Origin: Jacaranda mimosifolia | Lineage: Eukaryota > Streptophyta > Magnoliopsida > Lamiales > Bignoniaceae | Assembly: GCA_018894105.1 (NCBI GenBank) | Contig: CM032126.1 | Location: 28,556,391 to 28,620,390 of the forward strand | Reading direction: 5' to 3' | DNA length: 64,000 nt | Shown here: piece after piece, positions 11,101 to 23,525 of the stretch | Numbering within the stretch: the stretch's first letter is position 1 | Layout of the letters: every line of letters starts with the position of its first letter | Program-made: the position numbers and the translations under genes | The notes under the pieces: model-generated | Databases searched by the model: none | What the model was told of the DNA's origin: nothing | Seen by the model: the letters and a program-made list of their open reading frames with translations, nothing else

Positions 11101-13143
11101 GGAAGCTTGAGCCAAGGGTTAGGAAGTGCATATTTCTAGGCTGTGCATATTTCTAGGCTATGCAGATGGAGTCAAAGGTTATCATTTGTGGTGTAATGAT
11201 GACAAGTGCTTCAAGATAATTATTAGCAGGGACGTGACATTTGATGAGTCTGCGATGATGAAGAAGGTGGAGCAGCCCAAAAGCAGTCAACAAGGCGTTA
11301 AAGAGAATGTAGAGTTTGAACTTGACACTCCACAAGTTTCAAAGGGGAAACAGAAGGTGGTAGATGAAACTGGCGAGAGCTTATTATCACCTAATCAACA
11401 GTAGGAAAATGAACTACTATAAAAGTATCGCTTGGCTCACGATAGGGAGATGAGGCAAATTAAACCACCACAGCGGTTTGCTTACTCAAATCTAGTGGCT
11501 TATACTTTGAGTTCAGCTAAGGAGTTTGTAAGAGATGGTCCAATCTCATACAAAGAGGTAATTTCCAAGCTAAATTCTGATAAATGGGTTACAACTATAA
11601 GTAAAGAGATGTAGTCTCTACACAAGAATAGCACATGGGAGCAAGTTGATGTACCCAAAGGGTAGAAGATTGTAGATTGCAAATAGATCAACAAGAAAAA
11701 GTAAGGGATTCTCGAGGTTAATGATGCTAGATACAAGGCGCGATTGGTTGCTAAGGGTTTTACTCAGAGAGAGGGAGTTGACTTTCATGAAGTGTTTCCC
11801 TAGTTGTAAAACATACTTGCATTCGTGTTTTACTTGCCATGGTTGCTCTGTTTGATATGGAGCTAGAGTAGATGGATGTGAAAACAGTATTTCTGCATGG
11901 TGAGTTGGAGAAACAAATGTACACAAGCAAACCAAAGGGATTCGTTGTTTTCGGAAAACAAAATCAAGCATGTCTTTTGAAGAGGTTTTTATATGGCTTG
12001 AAACAATCTCCTAGGCAGTAGTGTAAAAGGTTTGATACTTTTATTACCAATATAGGATATACTAAAAGCAAATTTAATTGTTGCATATATTATAAAATTT
12101 GTAGTGATAGCCTTCTCGTAAATTTGTTGTTGTACATTGATGATATGTCAATTGTCTTTAGAAACATGTTTGAGCTCAACCAATTAAAAGCCCAGTTAAG
12201 TGAAGAATTTGGGCAGTGCAAAGAAGATATTGGGCATGGAGATCATCCAGGACAGACAAGCAGGAATGTTGTACGTGTCTCAATAATATTACATTGCGAG
12301 TACTTGAGCAATTTGGGATAGATAAGTCCAAGCTAGTAAGTACGCCACTTGCAGCTCATTTCAGGTTCTCATCAGATCTATCACCGAGTATTGATGAGGA
12401 GGTGGAACACAAGTCTAATGTGCCATATGCTAGTACAATGGGTAGCTTGATGTACATCATGGTGTGCACTAGGCCAGACATTTCACATGCAGTCAGTGTT
12501 GTAAGCAGATACATGCACAAGCTAGAAAAGACTCATTGCCAGGCTGTGAAATTGATCATGAGGTATCTAATAGGCTCTGCAGACAGATGTTAGAGGTATA
12601 GTCAATTGAATTCTACTGCTTGAATTATTGGCTATGTTGATGCGGATTATGCAGGAGATTTGGACAGCAAAAGATCCATGACTGGGTATGTGTTTTGTGT
12701 TTCGAGTTGTACGGTAAACTGGAAGGCGACTTTGCAATCATCAGTTGCATTGTCCACAACAGAAGCTGAGTACATTGCTTTGGCTGAAGGAGTGAAAGAA
12801 GGCATTTGGCTAAAGGGGCTGATTGAGGATATGTGTATGGATTCTGATATTACTTCAATATTCTGTGATAGTCAAAGTGCCATACATTTGTCAAAGAATC
12901 AAGCTTTTCACGAGAGAACAAAGCACATTGACATAAGGTATCACTTTGTCCGAGATATGGTGTCCCAAGGTGTCATTCAAGTTGACAAGGTTGGGACGAA
13001 AGATAATCCGGTAGACATTTTGACTAAGACTGTTTCAGGAATCAAATTCGAGTATTGCTTGGATTTGGTTAATATTTGCAGACTCAGATAACAGGCACTT
13101 TTAGGGGCAGGGACAAAGAAGATGGATGGTGAATTTCAAGTTA

Positions 13144-13154
13144 AAGTGGAGAAT
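13144..13154 (+). other. Copia polypurine tract
   Basis: AAAGTGGAGAA directly precedes the TG that opens the 3' LTR, as expected for the plus-strand priming site. Confidence 0.75.
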
Positions 13155-13861
13155 TGTTGATTTTGCCTTGAAATTTGGCCTGAATTAATGAGAATTTGAA
13201 GAAAAATGGAGCAAAACGGTCGAAATGGGCACGCAAAGACCCTGGTGCGAGGATGTGCGCGCCATGGAGCGGGCATGGGCATAAACAAGTAGTAGGGCGC
13301 AAGGACGATGTGCCCGGGCGCAGGCGCTACTGTAATCAGGCATATTTGCGGGACGTGTCGCGCACCAGTGCCCAAGGTTGCCGCGCCCAGGCGCAGGCAT
13401 CACTAGAATGTTGCACCCTGGCACATGGGGTCCGTGCCAACGCGCAACTCAAAAATTGTTTATTAGCACTTTCGACACAAAGCTTTAACTTGCGCGCTAG
13501 GGCGTAAGTCATGCGTGCCCCGGCGCGCAGCGCAAGATCCATGGGCCAAGGACATGTCTTCAGGCTATAAATTTAGAGTTTTCTTCCGGGACAATTTAAG
13601 ACAGACATAACACGAGGGTTTCTAGACTGCTTTTGAGTTAGTTTCTCGAGATAGAGTTTAGAACGAGGGTGTTAGGTGTTCTCGTGAGATTTGTGGGATT
13701 CAAGTTTGTACTTGTTACTTGATTTGAGATCAATAAAATTATTTTCTTTGTCGGGTGGATTAGGCATATCGTCGAACCATGTTAAACTTGTTGTCATATT
13801 TCATCAAATTACTTTAATGTTATTTCATAGTTTTAATAATAAATTCTCCTAAATTGCAACA
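13155..13861 (+). repeat. 3' LTR of the Copia element
   Basis: It begins TGTTGATTTTGCC, ends TTGCAACA, and is followed by the target duplication ATATC. It pairs with the 5' LTR at 1486-2197. Confidence 0.92.
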
Positions 13862-13866
13862 ATATC

Positions 13867-14852
13867 TATATCTATAAATTATAAAATTTCAAATGGCTGT
13901 GCATTACACTCCCTATCTTTTCAAGAATCAGCTCACTGCTCCAGAAAGTGGAAGAAATTTGACCAATAAACGTTAATTCATAATTCTCTATTTTTGTCAT
14001 ATTGTTCTCTCTCATTTAGTTGTTTGAACATTACTCATCCAATTCGTCGATTAAAACCCTTTTGATTCAGTTGAAAAATGGCGTAGAAAATTCTATTTTG
14101 TTATCATTAATAATATATCAATCCATTGTAATATCTTTTCTTGAATTATTGCACTTATATATATATATATATCATTAGTTTAAAAAATTAAGATTCATAG
14201 TGATATAATTTAGAAGGTATTTGACAAAGTTTATTTAAAAAATTTTATAAGTTTATACATCTTACAAAATATTTTTGAAACTTGTAAAATATTATATTTT
14301 ACTTTAAAAATAAAATATTAAAATATTTGAATAAAATATGATATTGAAACTTATAAAATATTAGTAATTGTAATTCTATAATTAAAATAATTAAAATTAA
14401 AAAGGCACGTTGAAATTTTAAAAATAAATTAAAATTTCTTTATTTTTTAAAAATTTTTTATAGGATCCTAATTTTTTTATTTTAGGATCTTATAAAATAT
14501 TTTGAGGAGTATATAAATTCACTCAAATATCCTCTAAACTTACTGTCAAATGTAAAGGTTTAACAACTTTGAGATATTGCCCGATCAATACTCATTGATG
14601 AAGATTTTATTCTAAAAAGAAAGAATAATTTATAAATTATATTAAAATTGTTGATTTCACTGGTGTGAGATAAACCTGTTGTCCTCAGATAAACTTAGCT
14701 TATTTTGAGCCATGTAGTATTAAAATCCTCATGCTAACTTACTCTTTTAACTTATTTCTTCTTTTTGTTTTTCTGATCTGATAGAAAGACAAATTAAGAA
14801 AAGAAAAAAGAAAGGTAATTCATTATTTCTATCTATGCACAAAATTAAAGTC
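13867..14852. other. Intergenic DNA between the Copia element and the reticulon gene
   Basis: AT-rich DNA with no convincing coding frame. The part next to 14853 is probably the 3' untranslated region of the reticulon gene. A pair of short inverted matches, ATTTGACAAAGTTTA near 14220 and its rough inverse TAAACTTACTGTCAAAT near 14535, may mark a degraded 340-bp MITE, but no target duplication could be defined. Confidence 0.5.
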
Positions 14853-16570
14853 TCAACACACTTTCTTTTGCTTTCTCGTTTCAGTCAGCGTAGATCTACG
14901 CCCCAATATTGTTTGCCCTCCAATGCTTCGTCTTTCCCAAGGAGAATTTTCAGTAGTCGTCGATTCTTCGGTAGCCCATTCCTCTGATTTTATCAATGAC
15001 TGTTGATAGTACTTGAATGCCACAAATAACATGAACACTGCATCACATATATTAATTATAATGTATTTCAAGCCAAAATATATATATATATATATACGTA
15101 TAAGAACCCTGACATATTTACTTCATTAGTTAAAAAAAAAAAAAAAGAAAAAAGAAAAGTGAATTTTGACATAAATATATATATATATATATACCTGCCC
15201 ATATTCTGGCTACAACTGATGACAAATTCCAAACAAGTGCGAAGATGGCAAATCCTACTGCTTTTTTGTGGGAGCAACACTCCCAAGCGTCCCCAAATCT
15301 TCGAATCCAAAATGTACCTTCATTTTCATTTTTGTTTTATGTACAAGGAAAAATTAGTATAACTTTTTGTTTTCATCAAGACATTTTAATTATATTATTG
15401 TACAAGACATTTTTATGAACAAGCCAAAAATCTTGTGCTGCTCGATTTTCTATTAATGTTGCATCTAGGGCTGTCAATGGAGTGAATTTTAATCCGAATT
15501 CAATTTGAATTCAATCCGATTATTTAGAATCTTTAACCGATAAAAGATTTGACGGATATGATCTAATTAAAAAAGTTCGTAATTCGAAATAAATGAAGCG
15601 AATATGAATATGGCTCGATCCAATCCATTAATAATTTAAATCCGAATATATTTAGTATTATATATATATAGTATTATACATATGTATGCACATATGGATA
15701 TTTAGATGAAGGAAGTAATGAACTCCTATGAAATATATCAAATCAGGTGCTTTTCATATAAATTATTTGATTTTGAGCTTATTCACATAATAATTACATC
15801 ACTTGTTTCTCTATTTTTATAAAATGATGCAGGAAGAATAATAAGTAGGAGCCGAATGCAATAATATGGCAAAAATTCAATGCAAATATCGATTTGGTCA
15901 AATTGAGTTTATTTTTTATAAAAGTTTGAGTCTATAGTTAGTTGATTGAATAATCAAGTATAACTATGTATTTATAATGCCAAATAGTACTATTATCAGC
16001 AACTAAACCTAAAATATAATGATTTGGTTAATGAATGTGATTAAATTAAATTTTATTGTTGCTTTTAAGTGATCAATAGACTTAAAAATTTATTCATTAA
16101 TCTACTGTGTATTTTTTTGAGGATGATTGTTTTGAATTTGGATTCTACTAAATTTTTAAAAAAATAATAAATATATAATGATTTTTGAAATATTAAAATT
16201 TGAATTTTTTTGGATATCCGACTTTTATTTAGATTCGAATATGATTATACCAACTACAGATCCAATGAATCTTGGATTGAATTTTGACCTGACATATTAC
16301 TTTCGGATTCGAACTTGAATCCAACATGATCTGATCCGAATCCAACATATTGACAGCCCTAGTTGCATCATATGATATTATAAATAGAATGAGTTTCTAA
16401 TCCAAACCATATCCAACTTATTTATACAATTTATATAACATAAGAGTGTTAAGAGTAACTATCTGATAAATATATCTATATATATAATATATATTGACTA
16501 AATTAATTTTATTTAAGTAAGAAATACAAAAAAGTTTTCTGTATCTTTTTTTCCCTCGCCCATGTATTCT

Positions 16571-16617
<47 letters not shown>

Positions 16618-19600
16618 TCTTCTTTCTTTATCTGTATTATTCCTTCTTTCTTCCCATTTATCGTCAATGTGTCATTTTATATAATAAATACAAGCAAATA
16701 TAATTAAACAATTGAAAATATAAACTGTTATACGAAAATGAATAAATGTAGTGAAAATTTCAACACACATCAATTATACCACAACACTGATGGCTCTAAA
16801 ATAGGAGGACGATAATAAATAAGAAGTATTTAAGTTTCAAATAAGACATAGATTAAAAAAAAAATTCCAACAAGACATGGGATGTTGATTCAAATCTTAC
16901 TAGATATAACCTAACCATACGATGTTTCCAATTTTTGGAATTTAAATTTAAATAAATTGACCACATTTTGTAACTCGCTAATCTATACAAAATATTATTA
17001 AAACCATTCTCGGAAGAATTTTCTCAAATTATTCTCGTAAAATGAAAATAAAGACGAATCCGATAAATTTATGGTAATCATCTTTTTTTTTATAAAAAGA
17101 AAAAAAGTTGTGGTCAAAATTGTGCCACATATTTATGTCAAGATTATGATTAAATAAATTCACGTTCACTTTTCCATACTATCCCCCGTAAAACAAGTAG
17201 TCCTAAAAGTTGGGGAATATATTCTTGTGGATCTAATCCTTTACCCCCTGTCAAACACCCAAAAGAGCCGTTGGAATTGACAGACCAAATTATAACAAGT
17301 TCCTCATTCAATCAGCTCAGCAGATGGACCCAACCCTAGATTTCACCATCACTACCATCTATAAACAAGCAGTGTACTGTAAGCTCCATGCTCTAACCCT
17401 ATGCTACCATGTTCCAAAATATCATCATTGCTGTACTATTATACTCTGCTACAACCTAATTACAGGAAATAATGGTAACGAAAAAAAGTTAAACAGAATA
17501 AATGGACTTTATTATGTGTAATTGTTAAAGTAACAAAACCAAATAAAAACGCACGAATCATAAATTCCTATAATGTATATTTATATGTTATAATTTCATT
17601 TGTTATCAATAACCAAGCAATTACCAAAAACCAATATCAAATTCAAAGCACTTTAGTAAAAGTTTTATATGTTTGCCTACGCAATTTTATATTGTATGCC
17701 AACTGCAAATGCTAAACTATATTTACAAAATCTGAATATTGGAACAAAGGTATGCTATTATTATTGCCACCAATACTTAGGTCTTTTGGTTGGATTTTAA
17801 TTAAATAAATTGGAAAAGACTTAAATGTCTATATTATCCTCGTTGTTACTCGTGCGAATTAATTTTCTTTGAAAAGTGTAAATTGGTACACATTTTAGAG
17901 TTTAGAGGGTAAAATTAATCAACCTTTAAAAGCTGAGGGACTAAAATGACATAAATTTAAGAGTTTAAGGGCTAAAAAAGATATGTTGCCCAAGAATAAA
18001 GACATGGAGTAATTTTTGTTTTACCGTAAGCAATCAACTGAGATGAGTAAGTCGAGCAGACTTTTGGCACCGTGAACACTCCAATGAACCCTGTAGTCAA
18101 CACTATTATTTTTAGCTACTCACAAGGACAAAAAAGGAAGTTTAGAAAAATGGAAATTTTCTCTTCTTTCGCCTAATACTATTTTAATAAATATATGTCA
18201 TTATATATATATGATGATGATGATGATATCCTCAAATAATATGTTGACATATTATATTTGAAAAAGACTAGAATCAATAATATTAAGTAAAATATAACAT
18301 TCTTGCGTGGTTTTGAAAAATGAAATTATTCGTACCATTATGGTCAACTTGTGTAGTAAAAATGTTAATAGTTAGCCCAACCTAAACAATTGGTTCTTTG
18401 TCTAGTCTTGTTATAAACTAAAATAACCAATAAAGAAGCGAGTCAACATAGTTTTTGCATGTGATCTTCTAAGCACAAATTAATGATACTTAAAATAATA
18501 ATATCCAAAAAATATTCATACTGAGAATATTTTCCTATCTTCTGATTTCATGTGAACTGAAAAACCATTTTCTCAAGGTTTTAGAGGGCGTGGATCAAGA
18601 TATATTGAATGGTAATATAGGCAGGAATCAACTAGATGAAGCGGATTTGTAATCATAACCCCAAAAAAGTTCTGAAATAATTCTTATTTTGGAATTCTAA
18701 TTCCTTTTCTTTTTATATTAATTCTGAGTCTCGCTGAATTTGACTGACAAGGAAAATACAGGTGTTTATCTATTAATCAAAGCAAAACCAATTAAAATCC
18801 CAAAAGTCATTATTTTTAAAACCAAAAAACAGACCCTTCAAGCTGCAAGGAATAAAGAAAAGAAAATAAAGGGGGGGGGGGGTAAACTGACCTAATTTGG
18901 CCATCTTCCAGATGGTTATGGAGCTTCCACATCTTGCCAAAATAAACAGTAACACTGCCAACTGCCAGAGGCAGAACTTGTCATTTTCCATTGAATTTCG
19001 CAACATGAGAATTCCAGGCCAAAAAAAAAAATGGAAATTAACTCAAAACTTCACCTTCATTGTGGTAGCTGGGTCCCCCGAAAAAAGGGCTCTCAATTGC
19101 AACAGAAACTCATTGATATAAGGCAGAACTAATTTTATTACCCAAACTGCTTCTTCCTCTCCAACAACATAGGCTTCGTCGGTACTGTCCATCTCTATTG
19201 ACCTCCTGTCTCAGATTCCAGCAAAACAATGTTAAAATATTTTTCTAATTAATTAAAAATAAAACTATTAAAGCCCCAAAATTCACTTAAATAATTCACA
19301 AATTTACCTGCTAATGAGAGATCTGAAAAGAAAAATTGCAGCAAGGTACACAAGGCCCAAGTAAGAAACCACAGAAATAAAGCTGCAAATGCCCCCACAA
19401 TCACAAAATATTAGTCATTTTTTAGGATTAATCATCTGAAAAATACAGAGTTAGTTGAAATTTATTATATCTAACCTGATGTTGAGATCTTTTGTGTATG
19501 AAGATGAAATAATGGCAAATGTTCCAATCCCAAAAACAAATGCTGATTTTGATACGTTTCTCCACATTACTAGGTCAACTGAATACCAACCAAACCAAGA

Positions 19601-20825
19601 CAGGAAAATCATATATAAGCTGACTGTTAACAAAAAGTACTCCAAGCCAGTGAATTAAACTCACCAAAGCTTTGTAGTTTGCTATTGGTTCTTGAAATTC
19701 CATGGAAATTATCTGAACCTGGAATAAAAAATCCCAGAAAATTTTAATTAAAAAAAATAAAATTGGATTCAGACATGTAGACAGACTGTAATAAGACTTA
19801 CTTGGGTTGGTTTTTGTCGGAATTGGGTGAAATCTGGTATGATTAACAGCAGGAGGAGGCTGTTTCTTTACAATGGGCGAAATTGGGACTGATCTTTGAT
19901 TGCTGTGAAGCTGTTTCTTATCCTCAATCACAATCTTCTTTGGTTTCTGGTCTTGCAGAGCTATTTCTTTAATATGAAGAGACTTCTTTTCGACCTCAAT
20001 TTCCTTATCTTCTTCTTCTTCTTTGTCATCATCATCATCCAAACCATCTACAAATTCATCATCATCTGATGGAGTAGCCACATTGCTTGTGATGGGCTTT
20101 TCTTCACAAACATCAAACTCTTTACAATCTTCATCAGATCTTGACTTGTTGACTCCAACTGGGATCTCCCCAATTCTCCTAATAGACCCTTGGAGATCTT
20201 TTTTTGACTCAACAACCACTTTTTTATCATCACAAATCTTGATATTCTCATCAACAACCTCCTTTTCCACCACTGTTTTCGCCTTTCTCAACTCAGAATT
20301 ATCTTCACTTTTGGTGTCATTTGTTGCCTGATCAGTAGAGTCAGATTTCAATTTCCTCAATTGAAATTTTTTCTTCTCATTTCCATCATCCTTAGATCTT
20401 GTTTTCTTGATTGAAACAGGGCTTTTCTTGATCCCATCAGCAGAAACACTCAATTCTTTACACTGTTCATCCAAATTCTTGCTCAATTCGAATCTCTGCC
20501 TCGCAATCTGAATTGGGCTTGCCTCTGAACCCTCGGATTTCCAGGTTTTCCTCTTGCCACTCACCCCAACAGGGCTAGGGCTCTGTTTGGGCCTCACATC
20601 ATTCACTTTTTTATCCATCTGAACCTCAGTGTTGGTCAGAGTATTACTGATGCTGCTACAAGTATTTTGAGCATTTTCTTGTGAAGTGTCATGAGTGGCA
20701 ACGAAGACTTTGATGCCACCTTTGACTTCATCAAGCTTCATTCTGCTCTCCCAAACAGAGCCTGCTTTTGGGGCACTGCCTCTTCTTCTACTGCCACCCA
20801 AATCCATTGCTTCTTTAGTACTCAT
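14853..20825 (-). CDS. RTNLB21: Reticulon-like protein, RTNLB21-type (nine exons, 616 aa)
   Basis: Reticulons are ER membrane proteins that bend and shape tubules. Exons in transcript order are 20825-19802, 19718-19665, 19578-19476, 19382-19308, 19205-19055, 18961-18892, 18090-18025, 15317-15195 and 15037-14853. All junctions are GT-AG with matching phases, and the sum is 1,851 bp with an uninterrupted frame. The start MSTKEAMDLGG opens a 341-residue charged N-terminal region with an acidic run (GLDDDDDKEEEEDKE). The reticulon domain begins near residue 360 (VDLVMWRNVSKSAFVFG). It has hydrophobic hairpins in FISVVSYLGLVYLAAIFLF, LAVLLFILARCGSSITIW and FALVWNLSSVVARIWAVFML, plus the family signature FTVPKVC. 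The long N-terminal extension places it with the B21/B22/B23 plant subgroup; the exact number is an inference. Intron 8 (15318-18024) is 2.7 kb and carries a hAT insertion and a CT microsatellite. No lesions are seen. Confidence 0.93.
15458..16369. mobile_element. hAT-type non-autonomous element in reticulon intron 8
   Basis: Ends TAGGGCTGTCAAT (15466) and ATTGACAGCCCTA (to 16361) are perfect inverted repeats. They are flanked by an exact 8-bp duplication, GTTGCATC, at 15458-15465 and 16362-16369. The 896-bp interior is AT-rich and non-coding, with AATCCGAATTC-like subterminal repeats. Confidence 0.93.
16572..16615. repeat. (CT)n microsatellite, about 22 units
   Basis: An uninterrupted CT run lies in intron 8 of the reticulon gene. 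It is flanked by further pyrimidine-rich sequence. Confidence 0.97.
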
Positions 20826-21088
20826 TTTCCTTTAATCTGCAATAAGTACACTGGGGACCCAAATATCACAATTGCCTATTAATGGAGTTGAGGCTTTGAG
20901 ATCAAGAAATAGAAGTTGGTATTATGAAAGTCATGTAACATTGGGATCCCTTCAAAACGCACACAGACGGAGGGAGGGGGGGGGGGGGCTTTCAATGCTC
21001 TCTCTTTTGTATTTCTCTTTTCTGCTTTTTGCCAGCGTTTGATGACTTTATTTATTAGTCTCTGTATGTTTGTAGGGGTTTTTCTAGG

Positions 21089-21685
21089 TTCATAATTAGA
21101 GGTGTAAGATGAGTCGAGCCGGCTCATGAGCCTCATGAGCGGGCTCGATTATAGCTCGACTCAAGCTCGAGCTTTAACATGAGTCGAGCTCGAGCTCATT
21201 TCTAGTTGTTCAAAAGCTCATGAGCCGGCTCATGAGCTTTTTCCTATTTTTAAATATTTTTTATATATTAATTAAATAATTAATATATATAATAATTTAC
21301 TTTCTTTTTCTAATTTTAAATATTTATATATATAATTAAATAATTATAATATATTAATAATTTATCAATAATTATAATATATTATAATTTAAATCATTAT
21401 AGTAATTATTATAATTTCATATATTTTTAATTTATAATAATAATTTTAATTATTTTATTAATTATTATTAAATAATTATGATATATTAATAATTTAATAT
21501 TTTTATTTAATTTAAAATTTTCTGATGAGCCGGCTCGAGCTCAGTATTTTTGAGCTTGAGCTCGAGCTCGAGCCCTTAAGAGCAGGCTCGATGAGCTCGA
21601 GCTCAAAAAGCTGGGCTCGAGCTCGAGCCTGCAATTTTGGCAAGCTCGAGCTCGAGCTCGACTCATTTACACCCCTATTCATAAT
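21089..21685. mobile_element. hAT-type MITE upstream of the reticulon gene
   Basis: Ends TAGAGGTGTAAGATGAGTCG (from 21097) and CGACTCATTTACACCCCTA (to 21677) are inverted. They are flanked by an exact 8-bp duplication, TTCATAAT, at 21089-21096 and 21678-21685. The arms are rich in the palindrome GAGCTCGAGCTC and enclose a very AT-rich core. The element begins about 265 bp before the reticulon start codon, so it probably borders or lies in the promoter. Confidence 0.93.
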
Positions 21686-21989
21686 ATATCCTTTTTCTCT
21701 ATTATCATGTAGGTATTTGTCATTATTGATTTACAACTAAATGTATATCTATCTTAAAATATTTTTATTTTAAAAATAAGTAAAATTTAATTAAATAATT
21801 TAATATTTATATTGTTCTCTTTGAAATTCTTGATATATTCTTTATTCAAAATTTTATTATTCTAAAAATACCCTTTGTTTAGAATAAAAAATTTGAATAT
21901 ATATAAAATAATATAATTAATTTTATATATTATCTATAAATAAAATAAACAAAAAATTAAAAACAAAATTACAAAAATAAAACAAAAGA

Positions 21990-22190
21990 AGAAGAAGCTT
22001 CTTCTTCTCCCAAACCACCCCCCACGTCCCCTTCCCCGTCTACCCGCCCAGCCAATGAGGCCCCAAGCCCCATCTCGCCCCTACCCCTGTCGTAGCCGGG
22101 TTGAACATAGCCAGCGGCCGCCTGGCCAAGTTGGTGGCTAGCAGCGAGCCCAGCCATGGCAGATTCGGCTGCCGAATTTTGATGAGTGGG
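21990..22190. other. GC-rich patch of unknown origin
   Basis: About 200 bp of strongly GC-rich DNA sits abruptly in AT-rich surroundings, next to the palindrome AAGAAGAAGCTTCTTCTT. The minus strand has an open frame of 62 codons (MAGLAASHQLGQAAAGYVQ), low in complexity and without a known domain. It may be a captured fragment or part of an old transposon. No terminal repeats were found. Confidence 0.4.
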
Positions 22191-23366
22191 TGGGGACCGT
22201 GGGGTATGTATCTATATATGTATGTGTACGTATTTTTATTATTATTTTTTTTTGTTGAGAAAAAGTAGATATAGATTTATGTATATGTGTGTATGTCTAA
22301 TACACATAAATATTTATAATAGTTTGAATGCATGTTTGAAAGAGGATTGTTGTATTATTTAATTTTATATTTTAATTAATTTTTTAAATTTTTTAATAAA
22401 AATTAATTTTTTCTGTTAATTTTAAGAACAATTCATCAATTTGTAATGGTAAGTTTTAGGATTACTATAATTTAACTGATTAATAGGTGGGTACTAAAAT
22501 ATAAGTAAAAAATGTTATCATAAAATATAGGAGAGATTAAATAAAATTATATGTTAAATAAATAATTAAATAAATAAGAAAAGGACATTAAGGGTATTTG
22601 ATCTAAAAATGAGTAATTATTAAGTTTTGCTTTGTTTTGTTTGTCAAAAACAAAAGAACACTTGACATAATACAAAGTGATTGCATGATATTAATAAACA
22701 AATAGAATAGGACAACAGAAAATTTCATGTTTATCGTGGGTAGTTATATCAATGTTATTATTGTAAAATTTGATAATTTGCCGGATTTTAATTTTTGGGC
22801 AAAAGCTTTATTGTCACATACTGACAAATAATATTCAAAACAAGTAAACCTTTATGTCTAATTAGGAATCTTATTATTATAACTTGTCAAGAAATGAACT
22901 TTGAGTTCAACCTACTCTAAAAGTTAATTTAAAAAATAAAAATTATTTAAAATTATATATAAAAATTATTACTTATTTATTTTAACGATGTGATACTATC
23001 ACATCCTTATTTTTGTTAAATTTTATCTATTTGCTATCTTGAAATATAAATCAATAATAACACGGTATAATTTTATACTATTAATTAGGACAGAATTGGT
23101 CAGGTTCTGTAGTGCATGTCTCTGTGTAAGAGGAATTGTTGCTGAAAAGTGGAGGTGAAATCCCGGTGGGGTAACGTGAGAAGTGGGGAGGAATGATTAG
23201 GTTGAAAGAGAATAGGACATCTTTTGATATTTGTCCCTCTACTTTTTGTTGTCAAAGGATCTCTGTGCACTATTGTAACCGAGGCAAACTCTCACATGCT
23301 GCATGGCTACAGCTTTTGAAAGAGACCAAATTATCCTCAGAAAAGTCAGATTGGGAACTATCTTAA

Positions 23367-23525
23367 TTATCCATTAGCTGGTTAGGATTTATGCGAAATT
23401 TTACTATGCATAAATAATTAAAGTGATTTTACGTGAAATTTTATCCATTAGCTGGTTAGGATTTATGTGAAATTTTACTATGCATAAATAATTTATGTGA
23501 AATTTTACTATCCATTAGCTGGCTA
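23367..23525. repeat. Tandem repeat, about 74-bp period, 2.2 copies
   Basis: TTATCCATTAGCTGGTTAGG recurs at 23367 and 23441, with a partial third copy near 23509. The intervening GTGAAATTTTACTATGCATA blocks are also repeated. Confidence 0.85.

Larger units (their letters stand above)
2226..13091 (+). pseudogene. Copia gag-pol polyprotein, decayed and split
   Basis: This is the retrotransposon polyprotein. An ATG at 2226 opens gag (MSDMKYEVEKFNGKNDFG), which meets a stop within 20 codons and is then cut by the PIF element. Gag resumes at 9215 and includes a degenerate zinc knuckle (CFRCDGKGD, about 9820). The protease motif WILDSGCSYHICP lies near 9995-10035. Integrase (LWHMWLGHMSERRMSYL, then FIDNFSRR and NGVVERMKRT) spans about 10385-11150. 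Reverse transcriptase carries YIDDM at about 12130. The Ty1-type RNase H ([17 protein letters not shown] to CDSQSAI and [11 protein letters not shown]) ends at the stop near 13091. In-frame stops and frameshifts occur in every domain, so it cannot make a full polyprotein. Confidence 0.92.
1481..13866 (+). mobile_element. Ty1/Copia LTR retrotransposon, interrupted by a PIF/Harbinger insertion
   Basis: The element has two LTRs that both begin TGTTGATTTT, a primer-binding site, remnants of gag-protease-integrase-RT-RNase H in Copia order, and a purine-rich tract before the 3' LTR. The 5-bp target duplication ATATC is present at 1481-1485 and 13862-13866. Removing the 6.9-kb insertion at 2294-9211 leaves about 5.5 kb, the normal Copia size. 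Many stop codons and diverged LTRs show an old, dead copy. Confidence 0.93.

Noticed and set aside
17324..17521. 65-codon plus-strand frame in the large reticulon intron
   Set aside because: Tyrosine/cysteine-rich chance frame with no domain, antisense to the host intron.
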